63,480 nt of DNA from an uncultured Collinsella sp. (GTDB taxonomy: Bacteria > Actinomycetota > Coriobacteriia > Coriobacteriales > Coriobacteriaceae). Location: contig CABVDE010000005.1 of the NCBI GenBank assembly GCA_902496945.1, positions 1 through 63,480 of the forward strand. Reading direction: 5' to 3'. The notes beneath the pieces are model-generated. The model had not been told where the DNA came from. It was given only the letters and a program-made list of their open reading frames with translations, and searched no databases. Position numbers and translations under genes: made by a program. Positions 43,106 to 51,497 of the stretch are shown piece by piece. Position 1 is the stretch's first letter. Each line of letters opens with the position of its first letter.

Positions 43106-43594
43106 ATGAAAGGTTCGCATGCTTATCTACGTCTGACGACGGGCTTTCTGACGATTTTCTGCATTGCCCTTGCAGTTCAGGCCGTGGCCTGTTTGGTGCT
43201 GTTTGCCCATATGGTCGGCTTGTTGCTCGATAATGGAATCTCGGCTGATGGCGGGAGGTTTCTTCTCCTGCTCATGGTGAATACGCTCTGCGATGCCGTC
43301 ACGTTTTTTCTGTTTACGATTCTGACGGCGAAGGTCAGGCGAGGCGGTCGGCCCTTCGGAAAATGGCAAACGGGGATGCTTGTCGCAACGGGAATCTTAA
43401 TGTCTCTAAAGGCGGTTGTCAGCACCATGTGGCCGACTTTTCAGCTGCCGTATAGCGAAATACTTGGAGCAGCTGAGCTTGTGTTTCCTGAGTTCGATTT
43501 TCAATCGCTTTCTTACGGACTCGTTTTCTTTGCGTTGGCGGGGGTCTTTGAATACGGTAGGGTATTGCAGGAAGATACAGACGAGATTCTCTAG
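43106..43594 (+). CDS. DUF2975-like four-segment membrane protein
   Basis: 162 residues from ATG 43106, preceded by AAGGAG. Four membrane segments are predicted, with the pattern of DUF2975 proteins (a C-terminal segment such as LSYGLVFFALAGVFEYGRVLQEDTDEIL, of which FALAGVFEYG is the conserved end). This family usually sits directly upstream of a small YozG-like Cro/C1 regulator, as here (11-nt gap). Function is unknown. It is divergent from the thioredoxin/secreted-protein cassette, with a 165-nt shared promoter region. Confidence 0.72.
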   Translation: MKGSHAYLRLTTGFLTIFCIALAVQAVACLVLFAHMVGLLLDNGISADGGRFLLLLMVNTLCDAVTFFLFTILTAKVRRGGRPFGKWQTGMLVATGILMSLKAVVSTMWPTFQLPYSEILGAAELVFPEFDFQSLSYGLVFFALAGVFEYGRVLQEDTDEIL

Positions 43595-43605
43595 GGGGTG
43601 GCACG

Positions 43606-43857
43606 GTGCCGATTGTTATGCGTCTTGACCGCGTGATGGCGGACCGTAAAATCTCATCGCAGGAACTTGCCGAAATCATTGGGATATCGCCTGTTAATCT
43701 GTCTCGAATTAAAACGGGAAGGCTCAAGGGGATTCGTTTTTCTACACTTCAAGCGATGTGCGAGGCGCTTCATTGCAAGCCCGGCGATATCATCGATTGG
43801 ATGGATGATGATGAGTATGCCGCCGCATTCGGTAAGTCTGACGGAGCGATGCGTTAA
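43606..43857 (+). CDS. YozG-like Cro/C1 family regulator
   Basis: 83 residues. GTG start at 43606 gives MPIVMRLDRVMADRKISS, matching the usual MPIVVNLD start of this family, behind GGGGGTGG. The helix-turn-helix is SSQELAEIIGISPVNLSRIKTG, with the recognition helix at NLSRIKTGRLKGIRF. The family ends with LCEALHCKPGDIIDW-like residues, seen here as EALHCKPGDIIDW. It pairs with the DUF2975 gene just upstream and probably regulates that pair, and possibly the divergent cassette. Confidence 0.85.
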   Translation: MPIVMRLDRVMADRKISSQELAEIIGISPVNLSRIKTGRLKGIRFSTLQAMCEALHCKPGDIIDWMDDDEYAAAFGKSDGAMR

Positions 43858-43898
43858 AATACCTGCTCAGTTGTGTGTTGGAGTGCTGGGAGGCGCTT

Positions 43899-45083
43899 GT
43901 GGGCAAGGCTAAGGCGAAGGCGAAGAAAAAGACGACGGGGGCGCGGGCCAAGCGTGATCGTCGTCGGAAGCTTGCGACCGAGGCCCCCGCGTCTGCCGAG
44001 GAGCTGCTGGCAAGCGTGCCGGGGCTTGACGCGCTGCAGGATGTTCCGGCGTTTGATGACCTGCCGGTCGATGCGGCTCAGCAGGCTGCGTTTGACGACT
44101 TTTGCGCACAGGCCGAGGAACCCGAGCAGATGCAGCTCGGTGCCGTGGTGCGCCTGGACCGCGGGTTTCCGCTGGTGGCGACTGTCGCCGACACCTTCCG
44201 CGCCGAGCACGCCGTGGGGTTTGCCAAGTCGCGTGGCGAGGACGAGGTCCTGCTTCCCGCCGTGGGCGACCGCGTGGCGGTGCGTCGCGCGCCCGGGCAT
44301 GACATGGGCGTGATTGAGTGCGTACTGCCCCGCCGCACGAGCTTTGAGCGTTGGCGTGGCCGCGCTCGCGGCGAGCGCCAGGTGCTCTGCTCCAACGTTG
44401 ACAGCGTGCTGATCGTGCAGGCGCTCGGCGCCGGCGAGGTGCTGCTCGACCGCGTGGCGCGCTCACTGGTGTTGGCGCTCGATTGCGATGCTGAGCCGGT
44501 GGTGGTGCTCACCAAAGCTGACCGCTGCGATGCCGACGAGCTCGAGCGCGATCTGGACCGCGTGCGCCGCCTGGTGGGTCCGGACGTGCGCGTGATCGTG
44601 ACGTCCTCTGCCGAGGGCCGCGGCCTGGACGAGGTCCGTGCCTACGTGCCTGCCGGGAGCTGCGCCATGATTCTGGGCGAGTCGGGTGCCGGCAAGTCGA
44701 CGCTGCTCAATGCGCTGCTGGGCCACGATGCGTTGGCGACCGGCGGTGTGCGCGAGCGCGATGACCAGGGCCGCCACACTACCGTCGCGCGCGTGATGGT
44801 GGCGCTGCCGGGCGACGCCGGCGTGATCGCCGACGCCCCGGGTCTGCGCAGCCTGCCGCTTGTGGGCCACGAGCGTGGCCTGGCGCGTGCGTTTCCCGAG
44901 ATCGTCGAGGTGTCGCGCGCGTGCCGGTTTGGCGATTGCACGCACACCCATGAACCGGGTTGCGCCGTTCGCGAGGCCGAAGATGCCGGGCAGATCGACA
45001 GCCTGCGTCTGGAAACGTTCCAAAACTTGGCCTCATCCATGCGTGTGAGTGCTCAAATGCTTGATCCCGATGTCCATCTGTAA
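43899..45083 (+). CDS. rsgA: Ribosome small subunit-dependent GTPase A
   Basis: 394 residues from GTG 43899 with GGGAGG 5 nt upstream. It acts late in 30S maturation. The circularly permuted GTPase order is visible: G4 LTKAD first, then G1 GESGAGKSTLLNALLG, then G3 DAPGLR. The C-terminal zinc finger is CRFGDCTHTHEPGC. The N-terminal ~90 residues are an extension, starting with a lysine/alanine-rich tail (GKAKAKAKKKTTGARAK), before the OB fold that begins near QLGAVVRLDRG. The extension is longer than in E. coli RsgA. It ends in a clear terminator. Confidence 0.94.
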   Translation: MGKAKAKAKKKTTGARAKRDRRRKLATEAPASAEELLASVPGLDALQDVPAFDDLPVDAAQQAAFDDFCAQAEEPEQMQLGAVVRLDRGFPLVATVADTFRAEHAVGFAKSRGEDEVLLPAVGDRVAVRRAPGHDMGVIECVLPRRTSFERWRGRARGERQVLCSNVDSVLIVQALGAGEVLLDRVARSLVLALDCDAEPVVVLTKADRCDADELERDLDRVRRLVGPDVRVIVTSSAEGRGLDEVRAYVPAGSCAMILGESGAGKSTLLNALLGHDALATGGVRERDDQGRHTTVARVMVALPGDAGVIADAPGLRSLPLVGHERGLARAFPEIVEVSRACRFGDCTHTHEPGCAVREAEDAGQIDSLRLETFQNLASSMRVSAQMLDPDVHL

Positions 45084-45100
45084 TCGATTTTTCCTATGAC

Positions 45101-45134
45101 AGCCGTCTCTCAACTGTTCGGGAGGCGGCTTTTT
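45101..45134 (+). terminator. Intrinsic terminator of rsgA
   Basis: AGCCGTCTC, loop of 11 nt, GAGGCGGCT, then TTTTT, 18 nt after the rsgA stop. Confidence 0.85.
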
Positions 45135-45182
45135 TGCTGTGGAAAAGCTTCGAAACATGCAGTTTGCTGACGTGCCGACCAA

Positions 45183-45225
45183 AACCTTGCCACGAGCTTG
45201 ACGGGCTGGTCAGCTTTTGGCCAGC
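45183..45225. repeat. Module-swapped copy of the repeat at 19989-20036
   Basis: AACCTTGCCACGAGCTTGACGG is at 45183-45204 and GGTCAGCTTTTGGCCAGC at 45208-45225. Both match the modules at 20015 and 19989 with one or two differences, but here they are in the opposite order. The element lies upstream of the Tad locus. Confidence 0.65.
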
Positions 45226-45335
45226 GATTGGTTTGACATCGAAAACCAAGTTCGCGATCGCGCCGCCATGTGCCCTAGTCGCCCAGACAATGGTGGTACG
45301 GGCATTCGCCCGGCACTGCCATGAGAGGAGCGGCC

Positions 45336-45995
45336 GTGAACAAGAGCAAGCGCATCGCCATCAGTTTGGTCTCGGGCGTGCTTGCCGCGGCGCTCTGCAT
45401 GGTCTACGGCTCGTCGATCCGCTCGCAAGCCGAGCAGGCCCAGGCCGAGACTTTGGCAAAATACGGCAGCGATCGCGTCGAGGTATGCGTCGCGGCGCGC
45501 GATATCGATGTGGGAGAGACCCTCGACGAGACCAATGTCGTAACCCAAGAATGGCTGACGAGTCTGCTGCCGCGTGACGCGGCGACCGAACTGCGCCAGG
45601 TGCGCGGCGACGTGACGACTTCGCGTATCCCCAAAAACGCCGTGATCTGCAATGTCTACACCAGGGCCGAGAGTCACAAGCTCGAGGTGCCTAAGGGCAA
45701 GGTCGCCGTTTCGGTGGCGGTCGATGCCGAACACTCGGTCGGCGGAGCAACGGGCGTGGGCAGCTACGTGGATGTGTATGTGCAAAAAGACGGCGTAACC
45801 GATCGGCTGTGCGGCGCGTACGTGATCGATACCAGTGAGGAAGCCGGTGCCACGCGCGAAGGCAAGATCGAATGGGTGACGCTGGCGGCTGACCCCGAAG
45901 ACGTCAAGGAACTGCTGGGAGCCTCGGGCAAGGGAACGGTCAGCTTGACGATTCCCGCCACGGCGCGCGGCAAAAAGAGCGGAGGCGACGAGTGA
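45336..45995 (+). CDS. SAF-domain protein, CpaB/RcpC-like (Tad pilus)
   Basis: 219 residues. GTG 45336 is preceded by GAGGAG 5 nt away; an ATG five codons upstream overlaps that site. One N-terminal membrane segment (IAISLVSGVLAAALCMVYG) is followed by an SAF domain (VEVCVAARDIDVGETLDETNVV, quoted in parts: VCVAARDIDVGETL) and a C-terminal RcpC-like part (GKVAVSVAVD, GSYVDVYVQKDG). CpaB proteins assist Flp pilus assembly at the envelope. It is first in a run of overlapping tad genes: its TGA overlaps the next ATG by one base. Confidence 0.85.
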   Translation: MNKSKRIAISLVSGVLAAALCMVYGSSIRSQAEQAQAETLAKYGSDRVEVCVAARDIDVGETLDETNVVTQEWLTSLLPRDAATELRQVRGDVTTSRIPKNAVICNVYTRAESHKLEVPKGKVAVSVAVDAEHSVGGATGVGSYVDVYVQKDGVTDRLCGAYVIDTSEEAGATREGKIEWVTLAADPEDVKELLGASGKGTVSLTIPATARGKKSGGDE

Positions 45996-47644
45996 TGAAG
46001 GCGATCTGGCTTGCGTGCTGCGCGTGCGGCGATTACGGGCTGTTGCAGCGGGAAGTCGAGGGCCGCGACGCGGGCGCGCAAGTGCTTCGCGTAGGTGACC
46101 TGGACGGGCTGGTTTCCATGGCGCGGGCGTTTCCGTCGCGCCGCGGGGCCGCCATCATCGCGGCGTCTCTGTTTGATACCGAAGATGTGCGTAAGACTGT
46201 TGCGCGTCTGACGGCCGAGGGTCGCGTGAGTCGCGTGGTCGTGTTGATAGAAGCGCTCGATCCGTCGGATATCGAGGGGCTGTTTCGCGCGGGGGCGACC
46301 GAGGTCATCGCTGCGCACAGTATATGTGGCAACGGGCGCACGGGCGAGGGAGCGGTTGATTCCGATCGGCGCACCACGATTGAGCCCGATGCTTTTGTTG
46401 ATAGGGAACCCGGGGCGCCTCGCGCTACAAGAGGCCCGCGTGTTGATGATTGTGGAAAAGCGGAAGCCGAGCATGGTCGGCGCCCCCGGAACCCCCTTAT
46501 ATGCGATGACGCTGGAGGGCCGGCACCGCATGCTGGCGACTCCCCGGCTGTGGATATGGGATACGTGCACGGCGTGAATCTGGCGGATGAACTCGACGAA
46601 GTTGAGGGCTTTGCCGTGTGCGGCGAGTTGTCGCCGATGCAGCATGAGCAGACTGGACAGAACGAGCCTGCCTCGCAGACCGAACAAGCTGTCATGCCGG
46701 CTTGGACGCAGCGCGTGGTTGCGGCGGGGGAGACGGGGGCGTTGTCAATGACGACCGCTTCGCCGCCTCCGATGCCGCCGGCAGACGCTGCCGCTCCGCC
46801 GCATCGAGCTCCGGTCATCTGCGCCATTTCGGGTTCGGGCGGCTGCGGCAAGTCGACGATCGTTGCCACCATGGCACACACATCGTCGCTGTTGGGCTTG
46901 CGTGCCGCCGTGCTCGACCTGGACCTGATGTTTGGAAACCTTTACGACTTGTTAGGAGTCGATGCTCCGCGCGATATGGCGGCACTTATCGAGCCGTCGG
47001 CGGCGGGCGCGCTCACCGAGCCGGATATCGTAACCGCCTCGATGCGCGTGGCGCCGGGCGTTACGCTCTGGGGTCCCGTCGCGGCGCCCGAGCAAGCCGA
47101 GCTCATGGCGCGTCCGGTGGAGCAACTGCTTGATGTTCTACGTCGCGAATCCGACGTGGTCTTTATTGATACCTCGGTCTTTTGGGGCGACGCCGTGGCG
47201 GCTGCGGTGGCGGCGAGCGACCGCTGCCTGGTCGTTGGCGATGCGGCGGTGTCGTCCGCGACATCGGCGTCGCGCGTCATTGAACTGGCGAGTCGCGTAG
47301 GCGTGCCGCGCACGCGCATGAGTGCCGTGTTCAACCGGTTCGGTGCGCGCGGGGCAGACGAGGACGTCGCCATGCGCTTTGAGATTGCCTGTGCGTTGAG
47401 CTCCAAGATTCGTATCGCCGATGGCGGGCAGGATCTCGCCGCGCTCATGGCGTTTGGGCGCGCCGATGAGGCGGTGGGGCAGGCCAGCGCTTTTGCGACC
47501 AGCGTGCGCGAGGCCACGCGCGAGATGCTCGTGGAACTGGGTTGCGCCGTCGGCTCCTGGAGCGACATGGTCGCCGACCGCGCGACACGTACCGAGCGTC
47601 CGCGTATCCGCCTTCCCTGGTCGCGCGAGGGTGATCGGCGATGA
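45995..47644 (+). CDS. TadZ/CpaE-like ATPase (MinD family) with a long central linker
   Basis: 549 residues from ATG 45995. Residues ~1-115 look like a receiver-type domain as in CpaE/TadZ (for example VVVLIEALDPSDIEGLFRAG). Residues ~115-270 are a low-complexity, probably disordered linker. The MinD-like ATPase starts at residue ~272, where the deviant Walker A region is SGSGGCGKSTI, followed by the Walker A' DLDLMFGNLYDLLG. It probably localises the pilus machine. It overlaps the tadA gene by 4 nt. The linker is longer than in TadZ proteins I know. Confidence 0.85.
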   Translation: MKAIWLACCACGDYGLLQREVEGRDAGAQVLRVGDLDGLVSMARAFPSRRGAAIIAASLFDTEDVRKTVARLTAEGRVSRVVVLIEALDPSDIEGLFRAGATEVIAAHSICGNGRTGEGAVDSDRRTTIEPDAFVDREPGAPRATRGPRVDDCGKAEAEHGRRPRNPLICDDAGGPAPHAGDSPAVDMGYVHGVNLADELDEVEGFAVCGELSPMQHEQTGQNEPASQTEQAVMPAWTQRVVAAGETGALSMTTASPPPMPPADAAAPPHRAPVICAISGSGGCGKSTIVATMAHTSSLLGLRAAVLDLDLMFGNLYDLLGVDAPRDMAALIEPSAAGALTEPDIVTASMRVAPGVTLWGPVAAPEQAELMARPVEQLLDVLRRESDVVFIDTSVFWGDAVAAAVAASDRCLVVGDAAVSSATSASRVIELASRVGVPRTRMSAVFNRFGARGADEDVAMRFEIACALSSKIRIADGGQDLAALMAFGRADEAVGQASAFATSVREATREMLVELGCAVGSWSDMVADRATRTERPRIRLPWSREGDRR

Positions 47645-48969
47645 GCCTGCAAACGAGGATTAAGGCTGCCGGTGCGGCAGCGGCGGCAGCGCCTGTCGAT
47701 GCGGGACGTCGCCGCGCGGTGAAACGACGCGCCAAGCGCGCCGTGATGGACCGCATGGGTTACGACGAAGTGGCGCGTATCAGCGCCTATATCGACCCGG
47801 CACTTGCCCGCTCGGAATTGCGCCCCGCGGTGGAGGCGGCGCTCAATGTTGAGGAGCCGACCGATCTCGCGACGACCGAGCGCGAGACCATCATCGACGA
47901 GATTTTGGATGACGTGGTGGGCTTGGGGCCGTTGCAGCCGCTCATCGAGGACGACACCGTTACCGAGATCATGATCAACGGCTGCCGCTCGGCCTTCTTT
48001 GAACGTGGCGGCGTCCTGTATCCCATCGAGCATGCATTTGAGGATGATGAGCAGATCCGTGTGCTTATCGACCGCATCATCTCGCCGCTTGGCCGCCGTA
48101 TCGACGAGCGCAGCCCCATCGTCAACGCTCGACTCAAAACGGGCTATCGCGTCAACGCGGTGATTCCGCCCGTGGCGATTGACGGACCAATTCTCACCAT
48201 CCGTAAGTTCTCGGACCGCATCTGCTCGCTGGACGAGCTTGTGGGGCTGGGGTCGCTGCCGCTCTGGTATGCGCAGCTGCTGTCGTGCGCGGTGTCGCTG
48301 CGACAGGACCTGGCAGTTGCGGGAGGCACGGGATCTGGTAAGACCACCCTGCTCAACGCGTTGTCATGCGAGATTTCCACCGGCGAGCGCATCGTGACGA
48401 TCGAGGACTCTGCCGAGCTCAAGTTTGCGCATCATCCTCACGTGGTGCGCCTGGAGGCGCGCGAGGCTTCAATTGAGGGCGAGGGCGCGGTGACGATCCG
48501 CGACCTGGTGACCAATGCCCTGCGTATGCGCCCCGACCGCATCGTGGTGGGCGAGGTGCGCGGTGCCGAGTGCTGCGACATGTTGCAGGCCATGAATACG
48601 GGACACGACGGGTCGCTCACCACACTTCATGCGGGTTCCGAGCAGGAGACCGTGGTGCGCCTGACGTTGCTTGCACGTTATGGCATCGATCTGCCGAGCG
48701 AGCTCATCGAGGAGCAGATTGCCATGGCGCTCGACGGCATCGTGATGTCCGAGCGCCACGCCGATGGCAGACGCTTCGTCTCCTCGTATTCGGGGGTGCG
48801 ACGCGCCGCATCGGGTGGTGTGGAGCTTGAGCGCTACGTGACTTTCGATACCGCCGAGCGCACCTGGACGCTTGACCGCGAGCCGCCGTTTATCGCAGAA
48901 GGCCTGCGGTCGGGGACGCTCACACAAGAGGAGGTGGACGAATGGAGATCGCTGTGTCCCTCGTCGTAG
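47641..48969 (+). CDS. tadA: TadA/CpaF family secretion ATPase
   Basis: 442 residues. The N-terminal domain contains GPLQPLIEDDTVTEIMING. Walker A is GGTGSGKTTLL, the Asp box ERIVTIEDSAEL, Walker B RPDRIVVGEVRGAE, and the His box GHDGSLTTLHAGS. It is the hexameric motor that powers Flp pilus extension (and retraction in Tad systems). It starts at ATGA overlapping the TadZ stop, and its 3' end overlaps the TadB gene by 28 nt, so all are translationally coupled. Confidence 0.95.
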   Translation: MSLQTRIKAAGAAAAAAPVDAGRRRAVKRRAKRAVMDRMGYDEVARISAYIDPALARSELRPAVEAALNVEEPTDLATTERETIIDEILDDVVGLGPLQPLIEDDTVTEIMINGCRSAFFERGGVLYPIEHAFEDDEQIRVLIDRIISPLGRRIDERSPIVNARLKTGYRVNAVIPPVAIDGPILTIRKFSDRICSLDELVGLGSLPLWYAQLLSCAVSLRQDLAVAGGTGSGKTTLLNALSCEISTGERIVTIEDSAELKFAHHPHVVRLEAREASIEGEGAVTIRDLVTNALRMRPDRIVVGEVRGAECCDMLQAMNTGHDGSLTTLHAGSEQETVVRLTLLARYGIDLPSELIEEQIAMALDGIVMSERHADGRRFVSSYSGVRRAASGGVELERYVTFDTAERTWTLDREPPFIAEGLRSGTLTQEEVDEWRSLCPSS

Positions 48970-49868
48970 GGGGCTTGGCAGGGTTTTCTGTCGCGACGGC
49001 GTGCGGGGCGGAACCCCGTGTGCCGCAGGTACCGCCGGCGGAGATGGCGCGTCAGGCACTCGAGACGGTGGCAGAGAAGCTGCCGCGTGAGCTGGTGGAA
49101 AACGACCTGCTTAAAAAGATCGCCCGTTCGTGGACATCGTTGGTTCCAGTACATCGTCTTGGCCTCGTGACCGAGGATGCTGCGGGACATTTGGCGTTTC
49201 TGCTGCTATCGAGCGGTGTCTGCTGTGTTTTGCTAACGGTGGTGTCGTTATCGCCCCTCGGATTTGCCTTGGGACTTGTTGCTCCGTTTGCCGTTGGCGC
49301 CGCCCGGGATGGCTTTAAGAGCCGGCGCGGGCAACACGATGTAGAAGAGGCCATGCCCGAGGCGTTTACCGCGCTTTCCATGTCGCTTGCCTCGGGGCAT
49401 TCGCTGGCCCAAGGCATGCGCTTTGTGGGCGCTCATGCGCAAGAGCCGGTGCATACCGAGTTTTTGCGGGTGGCGGCGGCGATCGATTGCGGTATCTCGG
49501 CGACCGATGCGCTTGACGACTTGCTCGTGCGCATCGATGCCCCCGGTCTTTCGCTTGTGACCTTGGCGCTTAAGGTGTCGCAGCGCACCGGCGCTCCGCT
49601 TGCCGGCTTGCTGTCCGAGGCGTCGAGCATGGTGGGGGAGCGCATTGAACTCAAGCGCCGCCTGGATGTCAAGACGTCGCAGGCTCGCATGTCGGCGCAT
49701 ATGGTCGCGGCGATGCCGGCGGGTATGTGCGCGGTGTTGGCGCTGCTTTCGGCAGATTTTCGTCGCGGTCTTGCGACGCCCGTCGGTACGGGCGCTGTGG
49801 TGCTGGGTCTAGCCCTCAACGCCGTTGCCCTGGTGGTTATCCGGCGCATTATGCGGGTGGAGCTATGA
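48942..49868 (+). CDS. tadB: TadB-type inner-membrane platform protein (GspF/T2SSF domain)
   Basis: 308 residues. A N-terminal hydrophobic segment, then LAFLLLSSGVCCVLLTVVSL and a pair of segments near the C-terminus. The T2SSF domain covers ~115-240 with MPEAFTALSMSLASGHSLAQGM and the second half ASSMVGERIELKRRLDVKTSQA (quoted from within). With TadC it forms the membrane platform turned by TadA. It overlaps TadA by 28 nt and TadC by 4 nt. Confidence 0.9.
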   Translation: MEIAVSLVVGGLAGFSVATACGAEPRVPQVPPAEMARQALETVAEKLPRELVENDLLKKIARSWTSLVPVHRLGLVTEDAAGHLAFLLLSSGVCCVLLTVVSLSPLGFALGLVAPFAVGAARDGFKSRRGQHDVEEAMPEAFTALSMSLASGHSLAQGMRFVGAHAQEPVHTEFLRVAAAIDCGISATDALDDLLVRIDAPGLSLVTLALKVSQRTGAPLAGLLSEASSMVGERIELKRRLDVKTSQARMSAHMVAAMPAGMCAVLALLSADFRRGLATPVGTGAVVLGLALNAVALVVIRRIMRVEL

Positions 49869-50506
49869 GCGCCCTGGTTGCAGTTGCGGCTTGCCTGTGC
49901 GCCCTGAGTGTATTTGTCGCGACGGGTTTGGATCGGGCGGATGCGCGCAAGATCGCAGGGATCTGCAAGCGCGAGGCGGTGCTGGTCGCTGCTGCGGGTC
50001 GCTCGGTGGTCGATGCCCTGACCGCGCGAGTGAAGGGCGCGATTGGGGCAGACAACTCAGCACAGGTGTCGCTCGGCGAAGTGTCCGAGATGATCGATGT
50101 GGTGCGCTTGGGTCTTTCGGCCGGCCTGTCGTTCGATGCGGCGCTCGAGATCTTTTGCGCCAACCGCCGGTCAGTGCTGGCTCTTCGCCTTGAGCGGGCC
50201 TGCATGGCGTGGCAAGTGGGCGTGGGCACGCGCGAGGACGAGCTATTGGCCGCCGCGCGCGACTTGGACGTTCGGGCGCTCGAGACCTTTGCCATTACGG
50301 TGGGGCAGGCGCTCGCCCTGGGTGCCCCACTTGCCGAGGCGCTGGCCGCTCAAAGTTGCGAGATCCGTGTGGCTCATCGCGCCGCGGTCGAGCGCGAGAT
50401 TGAGCGTGCGCCCATCAAGCTGCTGATTCCCACCGGCACGCTCATCTTGCCGGCGTTGCTTCTGTCCATATTGGGCCCGCTGCTGGGAGCAGGCGGGATG
50501 ATGTAG
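49865..50506 (+). CDS. tadC: TadC-type platform protein
   Basis: 213 residues from ATG 49865, which overlaps the TGA of tadB (ATGA). The T2SSF domain is ~70-180: VSEMIDVVRLGLSAGLSFDAALEIF with ALETFAITVGQALALGAPLAEAL. A C-terminal hydrophobic segment (LLIPTGTLILPALLLSILGPLL) anchors it. A single GspF domain per protein in two tandem genes is the usual Tad pattern. Shorter than many TadC proteins (~300), with the N-terminal membrane part reduced. Confidence 0.88.
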   Translation: MSALVAVAACLCALSVFVATGLDRADARKIAGICKREAVLVAAAGRSVVDALTARVKGAIGADNSAQVSLGEVSEMIDVVRLGLSAGLSFDAALEIFCANRRSVLALRLERACMAWQVGVGTREDELLAAARDLDVRALETFAITVGQALALGAPLAEALAAQSCEIRVAHRAAVEREIERAPIKLLIPTGTLILPALLLSILGPLLGAGGMM

Positions 50507-50516
50507 GGAGGAATAC

Positions 50517-50750
50517 ATGAACAAGATGATTGAAGTTGCTGACAAGACTTGGAGCTGGGCTTTTTGCCGGGCGATCCGCGCTCGCCAGCAAACCAAGGAG
50601 CTGTTGCGGGAGGAGAGCGCGCAGGGTACCACTGAGTACGCCATTTTGGTGGGCGTGCTTGTGGTGATCGCGATTATTGCCATCGTTGCATTTAAAGGCA
50701 AGGTAAAAGAGCTATGGGATGCGATCAGCGAGGGCATCAACAGCCTGTAG
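50517..50750 (+). CDS. flp: Flp family type IVb major pilin
   Basis: 77 residues. GGGAGGAATAC precedes the ATG, a strong ribosome site. The leader is long (about 36 residues). The prepilin peptidase site is most likely EESAQG|TTEYAILVG, with the conserved Glu40 and Tyr41, followed by a hydrophobic helix (VLVVIAIIAIVAF) and a short KGKVKELWDAIS tail. The usual Flp consensus puts Glu five residues after the cleaved Gly, whereas here Glu is at +3. That spacing is shared by the other pseudopilins in this locus. No prepilin peptidase gene is in the window. Confidence 0.88.
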   Translation: MNKMIEVADKTWSWAFCRAIRARQQTKELLREESAQGTTEYAILVGVLVVIAIIAIVAFKGKVKELWDAISEGINSL

Positions 50751-51277
50751 AGGGTGGGCTGCCCATCGGCGCTCTGCTGGTGCTCGCGATTTTGATTGTG
50801 GCGATAACGGTGGCGCTCTGGGGGCTTAACGCCGCGCGGCAGCAGCGTCCTGGGACCGCCGCCGATTCGGGCTCAGATTCGGTGGCGGCGTTTCAAAAAG
50901 ATGAGATGCGAGATGCGGACGATTCGGATGTCGCCGTCACGGCGCAAACCTTTCTGCGGACGCTCGACAAGCGGTCTAGCACTGCGACGGATTCGCCTGA
51001 GGGCAACGCGATTGCGGTCCGGCTTGCATGGTCCGAGGACCGACCGATGACCGAGGCAGCGGCGGATATGTTACGCGCTTATCGCGAGGTGCCCACGGCA
51101 CAGCTTGCTCTGAGCGGATACCTCGATATCAAAGGCGACGTGTGGGGCGCCATCGTGCGCGATGGACGCGGCTGGGTCGATATGGTGACGGTTGCCGAGG
51201 ACGCTGGCGATGCGTCGTGTCGACTGCGTGCGGTGCGCCTGGCTCCGCAAGCTGTGGACTCAAAGGAGGGATCGTGA
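50714..51277 (+). CDS. Unrecognised Tad-locus membrane-anchored protein
   Basis: Up to 187 residues. One N-terminal membrane segment (ALLVLAILIVAITVALWGL) is followed by an acidic extracellular region (SGSDSVAAFQKDEMRDADDSD) and a small folded part ending WGAIVRDGRGWVDMVTVAED. The start is uncertain: ATG 50714 lies inside the pilin gene with a poor ribosome site, and no better ATG or GTG follows before the membrane segment. Position between the pilin and a TadE-like gene suggests a pilus accessory factor. I do not recognise the family. Confidence 0.6.
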   Translation: MGCDQRGHQQPVEGGLPIGALLVLAILIVAITVALWGLNAARQQRPGTAADSGSDSVAAFQKDEMRDADDSDVAVTAQTFLRTLDKRSSTATDSPEGNAIAVRLAWSEDRPMTEAAADMLRAYREVPTAQLALSGYLDIKGDVWGAIVRDGRGWVDMVTVAEDAGDASCRLRAVRLAPQAVDSKEGS

Positions 51278-51278
51278 A

Positions 51279-51497
51279 ATGCATGATGTCCTGTGCGAGG
51301 AATCTGCCCAGTCGACCGTCGAATACGCCATCGTCACGGTGGCGCTGCTTTCGATCGTGCTGGCGATCGCAGGGCTTTGGCGTGCCGGAACCGATGGGCG
51401 CTTGGCGGCTCTGGTTGAGCACGCGGCATCTCATGGCGTTACCTCGACATCGGTTATCGATGCCGCCGCGGGCGCAAAGGATATCGCGCTGTATTGA
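51279..51497 (+). CDS. Small Flp/TadE-like pseudopilin
   Basis: 72 residues. AAAGGAGG lies 9 nt before ATG 51279. It has a short leader and then EESAQSTVEYAIVTVALLSIV, the same (E)E-x-AQ-x-T-x-E signature as the major pilin, followed by a hydrophobic helix and a short C-terminal domain. It starts one base after the preceding stop. Probably a minor pilin. Confidence 0.82.
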   Translation: MHDVLCEESAQSTVEYAIVTVALLSIVLAIAGLWRAGTDGRLAALVEHAASHGVTSTSVIDAAAGAKDIALY

